DNA of 20,648 nt from Ruminococcus sp. UBA5884 (GTDB lineage Bacteria; Bacillota; Clostridia; Oscillospirales; Ruminococcaceae), in the NCBI GenBank assembly GCA_002431975.1, contig DJFA01000092.1:1-20648 (forward strand), written 5' to 3'. Shown piece after piece: positions 14,203-20,648 of the stretch. The notes below the pieces were generated by a model. That model searched no databases and had not been told where the DNA came from. It saw only the letters and a program-made list of their open reading frames with translations. The translations under genes were made by a program, and so were the position numbers. Numbering within the stretch: position 1 is the first letter of the stretch; each line of letters begins with the position of its first letter.

Positions 14203-15390
14203 TTATCTGCTTAATTCTTCAACAGCTTTAAGGATATCCTGAACCTTGTCAGTTTTTTCCCATGCAGCATTGAGGTCTTCACGACCCATATGACCATAAG
14301 CAGCAAGTTTTCTGTACTGAGGTTTTCTGAGAGAGAGCATTTTTATAATTGAATCAGGTCTGAGGTCAAAAACCTTGTCAACAGCCTTTGAAATGATTTC
14401 CTCATCAGCTTTTCCGGTACCGAAAGTATCAACGAGTATAGAAACCGGCTTTGCGACACCTATTGCATAAGCAAGCTGGATTTCGCATTTGTCAGCGAGT
14501 TGTGCAGCAACGATATTTTTAGCGATATATCTTGCAGCATATGCAGCGGAACGGTCAACCTTAGTCGGGTCTTTTCCGGAGAATGCACCGCCGCCATGTC
14601 TTGAATAGCCGCCGTATGTGTCAACAATAATTTTTCTTCCTGTAAGACCGCTGTCGCCCTGAGGGCCGCCTGTAACGAATCTTCCTGTAGGATTTATGAA
14701 ATACTTTGTATTTTCGTCAAGGAGTTCAGCCGGAACAACAGGTTTTATAACATATTCCATGATATCCTCTTTAATCTGGTCAAGGGATATTTCAGGAGCG
14801 TGCTGTGATGAAATAACAATAGTATCAACTCTTACAGGCTTATTGTCATCATATTCAATAGTAACCTGAGTTTTTCCGTCCGGACGGAGATATGCAAGAG
14901 TCTTGTTCTTTCTTACTTCAGAGAGTTTGAGTGCAAGTTTATGAGCGAGTGAAATCGGCATAGGCATGAGTTCTTTTGTTTCATTGCAGGCAAATCCAAA
15001 CATTATTCCCTGGTCACCAGCACCTGTTTCATTGTCATCGTCGCCGCATTTTGCTTCAAGAGCCTCATCAACTCCCATAGCGATATCTTTTGACTGTTCA
15101 TCAATTGATGTTATTACAGAACAGGTCTGAGCATCAAAGCCATATTTTGCTCTGTCGTAGCCTATATCAGTGATTACATCTCTTGCGATTTTCGGAATAT
15201 CAACATATGCACTTGTGGTGATTTCACCCATGCAGAGAACCATGCCTGTAGTTACAGCGGTTTCGCAGGCAACTCTTGCATCTGAATCCTTTTCAAGAAT
15301 TGCATCAAGGATAGCATCTGATATCTGGTCACAGATTTTATCAGGATGACCTTCTGTAACTGATTCTGAAGTAAAAAGTTTTTTTATCAT
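14203..15390 (-). CDS. metK: S-adenosylmethionine synthetase
   Basis: MetK makes S-adenosylmethionine from methionine and ATP in the cytoplasm. The 395-residue length is normal. The N-terminal TSESVTEGHPDKICDQISDA carries the ATP-binding histidine, GAGDQGIMFG is the central signature, and the P-loop-like GGGAFSGKDPTKVDRS is intact. A GGAGG lies ten bases before the ATG. The gene stands alone between its SAM-I riboswitch and its own terminator, so its product should shut off its own transcription when SAM is plentiful. Confidence 0.97.
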   Translation of the reverse strand: MIKKLFTSESVTEGHPDKICDQISDAILDAILEKDSDARVACETAVTTGMVLCMGEITTSAYVDIPKIARDVITDIGYDRAKYGFDAQTCSVITSIDEQSKDIAMGVDEALEAKCGDDDNETGAGDQGIMFGFACNETKELMPMPISLAHKLALKLSEVRKNKTLAYLRPDGKTQVTIEYDDNKPVRVDTIVISSQHAPEISLDQIKEDIMEYVIKPVVPAELLDENTKYFINPTGRFVTGGPQGDSGLTGRKIIVDTYGGYSRHGGGAFSGKDPTKVDRSAAYAARYIAKNIVAAQLADKCEIQLAYAIGVAKPVSILVDTFGTGKADEEIISKAVDKVFDLRPDSIIKMLSLRKPQYRKLAAYGHMGREDLNAAWEKTDKVQDILKAVEELSR

Positions 15391-15427
15391 TTTTTCAGTT
15401 CCTCCAATTTTATAATTTACTGCAAAT

Positions 15428-15460
15428 AAAAAAGCATTCAGAAACTTATCCGAATGCTTT
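15428..15460 (-). terminator. Riboswitch-controlled terminator upstream of metK
   Basis: On the minus strand AAAGCATTC (15452-15460) pairs with GAATGCTTT (15431-15439) and is followed by T residues. It lies between the SAM aptamer and the metK start. Its loop contains GATAAG, complementary to CTTATC in the 5' strand of aptamer helix P1, which offers a possible antiterminator pairing. Confidence 0.85.
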
Positions 15461-15478
15461 AGAATTTCTTTTAAAAAT

Positions 15479-15579
15479 CCTCATCTTTCGGATTAACCCG
15501 CAGGATTTGGCACCATCTTTGCATAACAATAGGTTGCCGGGCTTCACAGGACCTGTTTCCTCCACCACTCTTGATAAGG
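15479..15579 (-). promoter_or_regulatory. SAM-I (S-box) riboswitch aptamer
   Basis: The minus strand shows the S-box core in order: P1 5' strand CCTTATC (15573-15579), AAGAGTGGTGGAGG, the conserved GAAGCCCGGCAACC, GGTGCCAAATCCTGC, and GAAAGATGAGG closing P1 (GATGAGG at 15479-15485). P1 pairs as CCTTATC/GATGAGG with one G-U pair. The class binds S-adenosylmethionine and, when bound, lets the downstream terminator form. Its position directly before metK fits the usual use. Confidence 0.95.
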
Positions 15580-15597
15580 TTATATGATTTTAATAAC

Positions 15598-15626
15598 ATT
15601 ATAGCACTGTAGAACAGCTATGTCAA
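15598..15626 (-). promoter_or_regulatory. Consensus sigma-A promoter for the metK riboswitch transcript
   Basis: On the minus strand a perfect TTGACA (15621-15626) and a perfect TATAAT (15598-15603) are separated by exactly 17 bases. Transcription would start about ten bases before the SAM-I aptamer. The 309-base gap 15391-15699 is accounted for by this promoter, the riboswitch with its terminator, and the terminator of the upstream gene. Confidence 0.9.
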
Positions 15627-15637
15627 GCATATTATTT

Positions 15638-15664
15638 AAAAAAACATATAAAAAAGATATGTTT
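15638..15664 (-). terminator. Intrinsic terminator after the GHL10 gene
   Basis: On the minus strand AAACATAT (15657-15664) pairs with ATATGTTT (15642-15649), and the T run continues to 15638. It lies 35 bases after the stop codon and ends just before the metK -35 box. The stem is A/T-rich, so it may be leaky. Confidence 0.7.
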
Positions 15665-15699
15665 ACTCTAACTTTCTCATTATAATTGACATAAGCAGT

Positions 15700-16932
15700 T
15701 TATCTGATTATTTCTGAAAGGACATCCATAATTGAGGCTGATATATCTTCACGTTCAAATGTTGATGAATAGCTGTATACGGCTATTCCGTCAGCTTTAT
15801 TGTTTTTTAGTGCATATTCTATCTGTCTTGCAGTGATATTTCTGTCAGTTATCCATTCATTTATTCCATCTCCAGCCCATGTATCCTCTTTGCCGGTTTT
15901 ATATGTGCATACTCCGGCAATAAGAGTTGATGATGAAGATAATTCATGCCATTTGTCAAGAGTCTGTTCATATGGGCATACACTGTTTTTAAATCCGTAG
16001 TAAAGCTGAGGAACTATATAATCACAATAGCCTTTCTGGGAACACCATTTTTTCACGTCAGCAAACTGTGATGTATAGTTTGCATCAATATTTCCCTGAG
16101 GACTTATTCCGAAAAGTATCTGAGGATTAACAGCATTTACAGTATTGTATATCTGTCTTACCATAAGGCTTGCATTATCAAGCCGCCATTGGGAAAAATC
16201 AGTGCTTCCGGACTGTTCAAAAGCCTGTCTGTCGAAGCTTTCGTCCTGAGTGGGATAGAAATAGTCATCTATATGAATGCCGTCAACCTTATAATTTTCG
16301 AGTATTTCAAATATTCCGTCAGCAATAAAGCTTCTTACTTCTTTATATGCAGGATTGAGATACCATATATCTCCTGACTGTACTATATAAAGGCTGTTTT
16401 TCTGACTGTCATCATACCATTGTTTTATTTTGTATTCAGATGACATATTTTCAAGCTGCTGAGAGGTCTGTCCTCTCATAGGGTTTACCCATGCATGAAA
16501 TGAAAGCCCCATTGAATGTGCGGTATCAATCATTATTTCAAGGGGGTCAAAATCTGAATTTTCAGAGAAATATTCTCCTCTTGGAAAGAGTTCTGAATTA
16601 TAATATGCGTCACAGTTTGAACGCACATGGACATAGACTGTATTTATTCCGAGTTCCTTTGCATTGCTGAATCTCAGTTCAGTTTCATTTCTGAATTCCT
16701 CTTCAGATTTGTTTAAAAGTATATCCTTATAGTCCATAAACGGAAACCACATTGAAATCTGCTGGTTATAGTTAAGCGGTGTATATGAATCATAATCAAC
16801 CGGAACAGCTGAATTTTCATCATTGTTATTGACAGTTTGATTTTCTTTTTCAGCAATTCCGCTGAAAAGACCGCTTTTTGCAAAAATCAGAACTGAAATC
16901 CCGATACACAATAAGACTGCAAATTTTTTCAT
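15700..16932 (-). CDS. GHL10 family glycoside-hydrolase-like protein, secreted or membrane-anchored
   Basis: The protein belongs to the glycosyl-hydrolase-like 10 family (PF02638, formerly DUF187); one E. coli member, DigH, cuts peptidoglycan that has lost its stem peptides. Residues 1-19 form a signal peptide or membrane anchor (MKKFAVLLCIGISVLIFAK). The catalytic TIM-barrel-like domain follows from about residue 58 with ELGINTVYVHVRSNCDAYY, FHAWVNPMRG, DIWYLNPAYKEVRSFI, VDGIHIDDYFYP, FGISPQGNID and YIVPQLYYGF. The paired aspartates in HIDDY are typical of the family. There is no lipobox. GGAGGT lies eight bases before the ATG. No convincing promoter is seen upstream. Action on the wall is inferred from the family. 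Confidence 0.88.
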   Translation of the reverse strand: MKKFAVLLCIGISVLIFAKSGLFSGIAEKENQTVNNNDENSAVPVDYDSYTPLNYNQQISMWFPFMDYKDILLNKSEEEFRNETELRFSNAKELGINTVYVHVRSNCDAYYNSELFPRGEYFSENSDFDPLEIMIDTAHSMGLSFHAWVNPMRGQTSQQLENMSSEYKIKQWYDDSQKNSLYIVQSGDIWYLNPAYKEVRSFIADGIFEILENYKVDGIHIDDYFYPTQDESFDRQAFEQSGSTDFSQWRLDNASLMVRQIYNTVNAVNPQILFGISPQGNIDANYTSQFADVKKWCSQKGYCDYIVPQLYYGFKNSVCPYEQTLDKWHELSSSSTLIAGVCTYKTGKEDTWAGDGINEWITDRNITARQIEYALKNNKADGIAVYSYSSTFEREDISASIMDVLSEIIR

Positions 16933-17007
16933 ACCTGAATACCTCCATATACTTAAAGGTATGAAATCAGCAGCTTTAATATACGCAATTCTGATGTTTA
17001 TTTTCTA

Positions 17008-17047
17008 TAGGGGTAAGGCAAATCTCAACGGGTGACCAATGGTCGCC
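17008..17047. repeat. Degenerate copy of a palindromic repeat element
   Basis: TAGGGG at 17008-17013 and ACGGGTGACCAATGGTCGCC at 17028-17047 match parts of the complete element at 17807-17884; the second block matches 19 of 20 bases. The left arm is decayed. It lies in the gap between the divergent GHL10 and ydjM-like genes. Confidence 0.7.
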
Positions 17048-17091
17048 TTCAGCGATGGTAAATACAATTCATCATGACAAAAAATTTTCTG

Positions 17092-17120
17092 TTGCAAAGA
17101 GTCGAAAAAGAATGTATAAT
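17092..17120 (+). promoter_or_regulatory. Sigma-A promoter for the ydjM-like gene
   Basis: TTGCAA (17092-17097) and a perfect TATAAT (17115-17120) are 17 bases apart. Transcription would start about 35 bases before the ATG at 17161, which follows an AAGGAGG ribosome-binding site. Confidence 0.75.
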
Positions 17121-17160
17121 TTAACATGAATCTGAAATAAAAAAAGGAGGATTTTTCTTT

Positions 17161-17772
17161 ATGACAGGAAAAACGCATCTTGCTTTCGGCATGGCTGTTA
17201 CAATGCTTGCAACATCACCGTCAACGGTATCTGAAACAGTCATGTGTCTTGGAGTTGCTTCTATAGGTTCAGTTATAAGCGATATTGATGTGAGTACTTC
17301 AAAAAGCCGGAAAAATTTAAATAAGATTCTGATTATAATTACAGTATCAGTAATACTTCTTGCACTTGCAGAACTGATATTCAAAATCGGAATAGTAAAG
17401 GAAATCAGTAAAAACAGTAATGTAATGCGGGTAATAATCGGCATAATGGCAATGCTTATGATATGTATGTTCGGCAAAAACTGTCCTCACCGCAGCTTTA
17501 TGCATTCAATTCTGGGACTTGTACTGCTTACTGTATCAGCATATATAATCCTTCCGGAATTTGCATTGTATATGGCTATTTCGGTAATTTCGCATATTTT
17601 TCTTGATATGTTCAATAAAAAGAGGATAAAATTATTCTATCCTCTTAAAAAGCCGGCAATAGCTTTCAGACTCTGTTCAGCCGGAGGAATTGCTGATTAT
17701 ATACTGTTCAGAGTTTCAGGGCTTATACTTGCTGTTGAACTGATAATCAAAATAACAGGATTTCTTAAATAA
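17161..17772 (+). CDS. YdjM-family (DUF457) membrane-bound metal-dependent hydrolase
   Basis: The 203-residue protein belongs to the YdjM/PF04307 family of inner-membrane proteins thought to be metal-dependent hydrolases; in E. coli ydjM is a LexA-controlled gene. Family histidines and aspartates are visible: H6 in MTGKTHLAFG, GSVISDIDVSTSKS at about 36-49, CPHRSFMHSILG at about 109-120, and SHIFLDMFNKKRIKLFYPLKK near 140-160. Four hydrophobic segments are likely, near residues 54-72, 84-103, 118-142 and 184-198. The catalytic activity is not proven for the family. The gene has its own promoter and is bracketed by related palindromic repeats. Confidence 0.87.
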   Translation: MTGKTHLAFGMAVTMLATSPSTVSETVMCLGVASIGSVISDIDVSTSKSRKNLNKILIIITVSVILLALAELIFKIGIVKEISKNSNVMRVIIGIMAMLMICMFGKNCPHRSFMHSILGLVLLTVSAYIILPEFALYMAISVISHIFLDMFNKKRIKLFYPLKKPAIAFRLCSAGGIADYILFRVSGLILAVELIIKITGFLK

Positions 17773-17806
17773 CATCAATTATTCAAAAATAAAAAATATG
17801 GGATTA

Positions 17807-17884
17807 TTCTGTAGGGGCGACCATCGGTCGCCCGTTAGATTCATCGGAATTTCAGACGGGCGACCAATGGTCGCCCCTACAGAA
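17807..17884. repeat. Nested palindromic repeat element (MITE/REP-like)
   Basis: Two 29-base arms (17807-17835 and 17856-17884) are inverted copies of each other with one mismatch, around a 20-base centre. Each arm is itself a hairpin, GGGCGACC / GGTCGCCC with a three-base loop. The element can thus fold as one long stem or two short ones. There is no ORF and no transposase nearby. It lies between convergent ydjM-like and oadB genes. Confidence 0.85.
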
Positions 17885-17912
17885 CAACAATCATCAAATC
17901 AGCATTAAATAA

Positions 17913-17948
17913 AAAAATGCGGTCAGTTTGTCAGCTGACCGCATTTTT
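17913..17948. terminator. Bidirectional terminator between the ydjM-like gene and oadB
   Basis: AAAAATGCGGTCAG (17913-17926) and CTGACCGCATTTTT (17935-17948) form a perfect 14-base-pair stem with an eight-base loop, with A and T runs on the two sides. It lies 12 bases after the oadB stop. Confidence 0.93.
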
Positions 17949-17960
17949 GTTGAATCTGAT

Positions 17961-19154
17961 TTACTTGATAATGCTGAGGAGAACACCGGCAGCAACTGCT
18001 GAACCGATAACACCTGCAACGTTAGGTCCCATAGCGTGCATAAGAAGGAAGTTTGTAGGATTTTCAGAAGCACCAACCTTCTGTGATACACGGGCAGCCA
18101 TAGGAACGGCTGAAACGCCGGCAGAACCGATAAGAGGATTTACCTTTCCGCCTGTAGCCTTGTACATGATTTTTCCGAAAAGCACACCGCAGGCAGTACC
18201 GATACAGAATGCGATAACGCCGAGTACGATAACTTTTGCAAATGATGTATTGAGAATCTTGTCAGCCTGAGTAGTTGCACCTACTGATACGCCGAGGAAG
18301 ATTGTAACGATGTTCATAAGTTCGTTCTGTGCAGTCTTTACAAGTCTGTCACATACGCCGCTTTCCTTCATGAGGTTGCCAAGCATGAGCATACCTACGA
18401 GAGGAGCAGCTGAAGGAACAAGGAGTGAAATTACGACTGTAACAGCGATAGGGAAGATTACCTTTTCAGTTTTTGTAACTGTTCTGAGCTGACTCATTAC
18501 AACGGCACGTTCTTTTTTAGTTGTAAGAGCCTTCATGATAGGCGGCTGGATAATAGGAACGAGTGCCATGTAAGTATATGCGGCAAGGGCGATAGTACCC
18601 GTATCTATTGTATCAGTTGACTTGAGCAGCTTACTTGAAACATAGATTGCAGTAGGACCGTCCGCACCGCCGATGATAGCGATTGAACCTGCTTCAGTAG
18701 CAGACATTCCGAGAACAGCAGCACCGATGAATGTAAAGAAGATACCGCCCTGTGCGGCAGCTCCGAGAAGGAAGCTCTTAGGGTTTGCGATAAGAGGTGA
18801 AAAGTCTGTCATAGCACCGATGCCGAGGAATATAAGCGGCGGATAGACCTGAAGTTTTACGCCGAGATAGAGGAGGTCAAGCAGACCGCCGTTTGTAAGG
18901 ACATTCATAACATCAATATGACCCTCTTCATTAATTATAAAGAGTTCCGGATTGTAAAGACCTGAAAAAGGAAGGTTTGTGAGCAGCATACCGAATGAAA
19001 TCGGCAGGAGAAGAAGCGGTTCAAATTTCTTAGCGATTGCAAGATACATGAATACAAATGAAATAAGAATCATTATTATTTCTTTTAATCCCAGTCCTGC
19101 AAAGCCGCTTGTCTTTGCAAGTTCTGTAATCGCTTCCATAAAGATATCAAACAT
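17961..19154 (-). CDS. oadB: Na+-translocating decarboxylase beta subunit
   Basis: This multi-membrane subunit decarboxylates carboxybiotin and uses the energy to export sodium ions. The 397-residue protein is almost entirely hydrophobic, with the family motifs TDFSPLIANP at residues 116-125 and GGADGPTAI at 162-170, whose aspartate is part of the sodium and proton site. The C-terminal region ends in NPLIGSAGVSAVPMAARVSQKVG and FLLMHAMGPNVAGVIGSA, typical of OadB, MmdB and GcdB. It follows the gamma subunit by 27 bases with AAAGGG as ribosome-binding site. The sequence does not say whether the substrate is oxaloacetate, methylmalonyl-CoA or glutaconyl-CoA; the alpha and biotin subunits are not in the window. 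Confidence 0.93.
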   Translation of the reverse strand: MFDIFMEAITELAKTSGFAGLGLKEIIMILISFVFMYLAIAKKFEPLLLLPISFGMLLTNLPFSGLYNPELFIINEEGHIDVMNVLTNGGLLDLLYLGVKLQVYPPLIFLGIGAMTDFSPLIANPKSFLLGAAAQGGIFFTFIGAAVLGMSATEAGSIAIIGGADGPTAIYVSSKLLKSTDTIDTGTIALAAYTYMALVPIIQPPIMKALTTKKERAVVMSQLRTVTKTEKVIFPIAVTVVISLLVPSAAPLVGMLMLGNLMKESGVCDRLVKTAQNELMNIVTIFLGVSVGATTQADKILNTSFAKVIVLGVIAFCIGTACGVLFGKIMYKATGGKVNPLIGSAGVSAVPMAARVSQKVGASENPTNFLLMHAMGPNVAGVIGSAVAAGVLLSIIK

Positions 19155-19181
19155 AAAACTTGCCCTTTCTTAATAAATTTT

Positions 19182-19574
19182 TCAAAACGGATTGGTATTT
19201 TCCCTGATACCTGCCATAGCCCATGCGTTGCCTGACTGAACTTTTCTGGCTGGTCTTACAGAACTTATCCTGTAAGTTTTTCCGTCAGCTTCGGACATCA
19301 TTGCAACAGCAGCAGCGATTACAGCTATTACTTCATCATCATTGTCCGGCTGTTCGTCAGGTTCATCATCAGCGACAGTTTCCTGTACAGCAGCCTTTAC
19401 AGGTTCTGACCTGACAGCAACAGTTTCCTTGGATTTTTTCTTCTGGGATGAGGCTTCAAATATCTTGCCGATTGCAGTAATAAACAGAATAAGCAGAACA
19501 AGACCTAAAAATACAACTACAAGGCCTGTAATCATTACTGCAAATACATACGACATATCCATTTGCATTTCCAT
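19182..19574 (-). CDS. oadG: Na+-pump decarboxylase gamma subunit (OadG family)
   Basis: The gamma subunit anchors and assembles the decarboxylase complex at the membrane. The 130-residue protein has one membrane segment at about residues 8-36 (FAVMITGLVVVFLGLVLLIL within it), followed by a charged linker rich in Glu, Asp and Val. The C-terminal IAAAVAMMSEADGKTYRISSVRP and NAWAMAGIRENTNPF are the family's alpha-subunit contact region. I start it at the ATG at 19574, eight bases after GGAGAG; the frame is open for 24 more codons upstream, but these overlap the promoter. It is transcribed just ahead of oadB. Confidence 0.88.
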   Translation of the reverse strand: MEMQMDMSYVFAVMITGLVVVFLGLVLLILFITAIGKIFEASSQKKKSKETVAVRSEPVKAAVQETVADDEPDEQPDNDDEVIAVIAAAVAMMSEADGKTYRISSVRPARKVQSGNAWAMAGIRENTNPF

Positions 19575-19614
19575 ACATATAACTCTCCATTCTATTAAAA
19601 TAACATATGATATA

Positions 19615-19643
19615 ATTATATAACAAATTATAATTATTTGCAA
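19615..19643 (-). promoter_or_regulatory. Sigma-A promoter for oadG-oadB
   Basis: On the minus strand TTGCAA (19638-19643) and a perfect TATAAT (19615-19620) are 17 bases apart. Transcription would start about 35 bases before the oadG ATG, which supports the shorter start. Confidence 0.72.
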
Positions 19644-19697
19644 CATTTAAATTAAAAAAATTTTAAGGAAAAATAATTTTTTTTTGATTGAAATATG

Positions 19698-19725
19698 TTG
19701 ACATTTCGACATGATGTTTTATAAT
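19698..19725 (+). promoter_or_regulatory. Sigma-A promoter for mscS
   Basis: A perfect TTGACA (19698-19703) and a perfect TATAAT (19720-19725) are separated by 16 bases. The -35 box lies inside an imperfect 18-base palindrome at 19695-19712. The promoter diverges from that of oadG. Confidence 0.78.
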
Positions 19726-19758
19726 TATAAGTATAAAAAATATATGGAGGTTAAAGAC

Positions 19759-20648
19759 ATGACAGAAACAGATACTACAGGAATTGCAGAAGCAGTAAGT
19801 ACAGCAGAAACAGAAGCTGCCGGAATTGCTGACGCAGTAAACAATGCAGTGGATACTGCGGTGCAGGAAACAAAATATGTGACAGATATTTTTACAAAAA
19901 TTGCTGATTATGTGCAGGGGATACTTCCTACTGTAATCTATGCACTTGTAATATTCCTGATTGGAACATTCCTTGTAAAGATTGCCGTTAAGATTATTCT
20001 GAAATTTATGGAAAAAGCAAATGTTGACAAGACAATCTATGGTTTTGTTCGTTCGCTTGTAAGCATACTCCTTTATACTCTGCTTATAGTAATAACGCTT
20101 ACAATACTTAAAGTTCCTATGACTTCAATAGTTGCAGTTATCGGTGCTGCGGGTCTTGCAATAGGTCTTGCTCTCCAGAACAGTCTTTCAAACGTTGCAG
20201 GAGGCTTTATAATTCTCCTCTCAAAGCCGTTTAAAGTAGGCGATTTCATTGAAACTGCCGATATCAGCGGAACAGTTGAGAATATCAATATCATAAGTAC
20301 TACAATACTTACTCCTGACAACAAGACTATTCACGTGCCGAACGGTTCTGTGTCATCAGCAAGAATAACAAACTATACTGAAAAGAATATAAGACGACTT
20401 GACATCAATTTTTCAGTAAGCTATGAATGCGACTACAAAAAGGCAAAGACTATAATCATGAATGTTATCGACAAGAATCCTCTTGCAATCAAAGACCCTG
20501 AACCTTTTGTAAGAGTCGGCGAACATGCTGACAGTGCCATCATAATCCATACAAGAGTATGGGTAAACGCTTCTGACTATGCAGCCCTCAATTATGACCT
20601 TCTTGAACAGGTTAAAGATGAATTTGACAACTGCGGAATAGAAATCCC
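19759..20648 (+). CDS. mscS: MscS-family small-conductance mechanosensitive channel, 3' partial
   Basis: MscS channels open under membrane tension to release solutes on sudden dilution. I translated the frame by eye; it stays open to the window edge, giving 296 residues, and probably lacks only a few. A soluble alanine- and glutamate-rich N-terminus (residues 1-40) holds a 14-residue repeat (GIAEAV at 8-13, GIADAV at 22-27). Membrane helices lie near 53-76, 93-117 and 122-153. The third is the pore helix with GAAGLAIGLALQNSLSNVAGG. The beta domain follows with PFKVGDFIE and then HVPNGSVSSARITNYT. The ribosome-binding site GGAGG is eight bases before the ATG. Confidence 0.93.
   Translation, partial: MTETDTTGIAEAVSTAETEAAGIADAVNNAVDTAVQETKYVTDIFTKIADYVQGILPTVIYALVIFLIGTFLVKIAVKIILKFMEKANVDKTIYGFVRSLVSILLYTLLIVITLTILKVPMTSIVAVIGAAGLAIGLALQNSLSNVAGGFIILLSKPFKVGDFIETADISGTVENINIISTTILTPDNKTIHVPNGSVSSARITNYTEKNIRRLDINFSVSYECDYKKAKTIIMNVIDKNPLAIKDPEPFVRVGEHADSAIIIHTRVWVNASDYAALNYDLLEQVKDEFDNCGIEI

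Noticed and set aside
19575..19646. Upstream start of oadG giving 24 extra residues
   Set aside because: The extra codons overlap the promoter boxes at 19615-19643 and have no ribosome-binding site, while the ATG at 19574 has GGAGAG.
1..20648. CRISPR arrays, tRNA or rRNA genes, prophage or defence genes
   Set aside because: I saw no regularly spaced direct repeats, no tRNA-like cloverleaf and no matching proteins on either strand; this was by eye only.

Overview
The window is low-GC DNA that looks like the chromosome of an anaerobic Clostridia member, most likely a Ruminococcus-like Oscillospiraceae. The reasons are the A/T-rich codon use, strong GGAGG ribosome-binding sites, the rdgB-yhbY-nadD-yqeK-LCP-rsfS gene order, an NfnAB pair, a SAM-I riboswitch before metK, a Na+ decarboxylase pump and a YqeG-family HAD phosphatase. 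The genus is inferred from gene content only.

Positions 1-6694 (+) hold one tightly packed run without internal terminators: rdgB (5' end outside the window), yhbY, nadD, yqeK, an LCP cell-wall ligase, rsfS, two small unknown membrane proteins and leuS. It joins nucleotide-pool cleaning, ribosome maturation or silencing, NAD synthesis, Ap4A turnover, wall-polymer attachment and tRNA charging. Positions 6723-9178 (+) hold rpsU with its own promoter and a long leader, a terminator, then yqeG, aroQ and an M24 aminopeptidase. Positions 9197-10359 (+) hold efp and a zinc-ribbon protein with a very acidic linker.

Positions 10377-16932 are on the minus strand. In transcription order they hold a GHL10 glycosidase-like protein, metK under a SAM-I riboswitch, csrA, the nfnA-nfnB-yajC operon and a small TIGR04086-like membrane protein. 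Each unit is separated by a clear intrinsic terminator, and several begin at a close match to the sigma-A consensus. Positions 17092-17772 (+) hold a YdjM-like membrane hydrolase flanked by related palindromic repeats. OadG-OadB (Na+ pump gamma and beta subunits) lie on the minus strand at 17961-19574. They diverge from a mechanosensitive channel gene (mscS) that runs off the right edge.

Most of the window is ordinary housekeeping DNA. I found no CRISPR, phage, defence or transposase genes, and nothing I would call a new system. The points most worth a second look are the nested palindromic repeat flanking the ydjM-like gene, a hairpin that buries the ribosome-binding site of the TIGR04086-like gene, the isolated csrA, and the two uncharacterised membrane proteins inside the rsfS-leuS operon.
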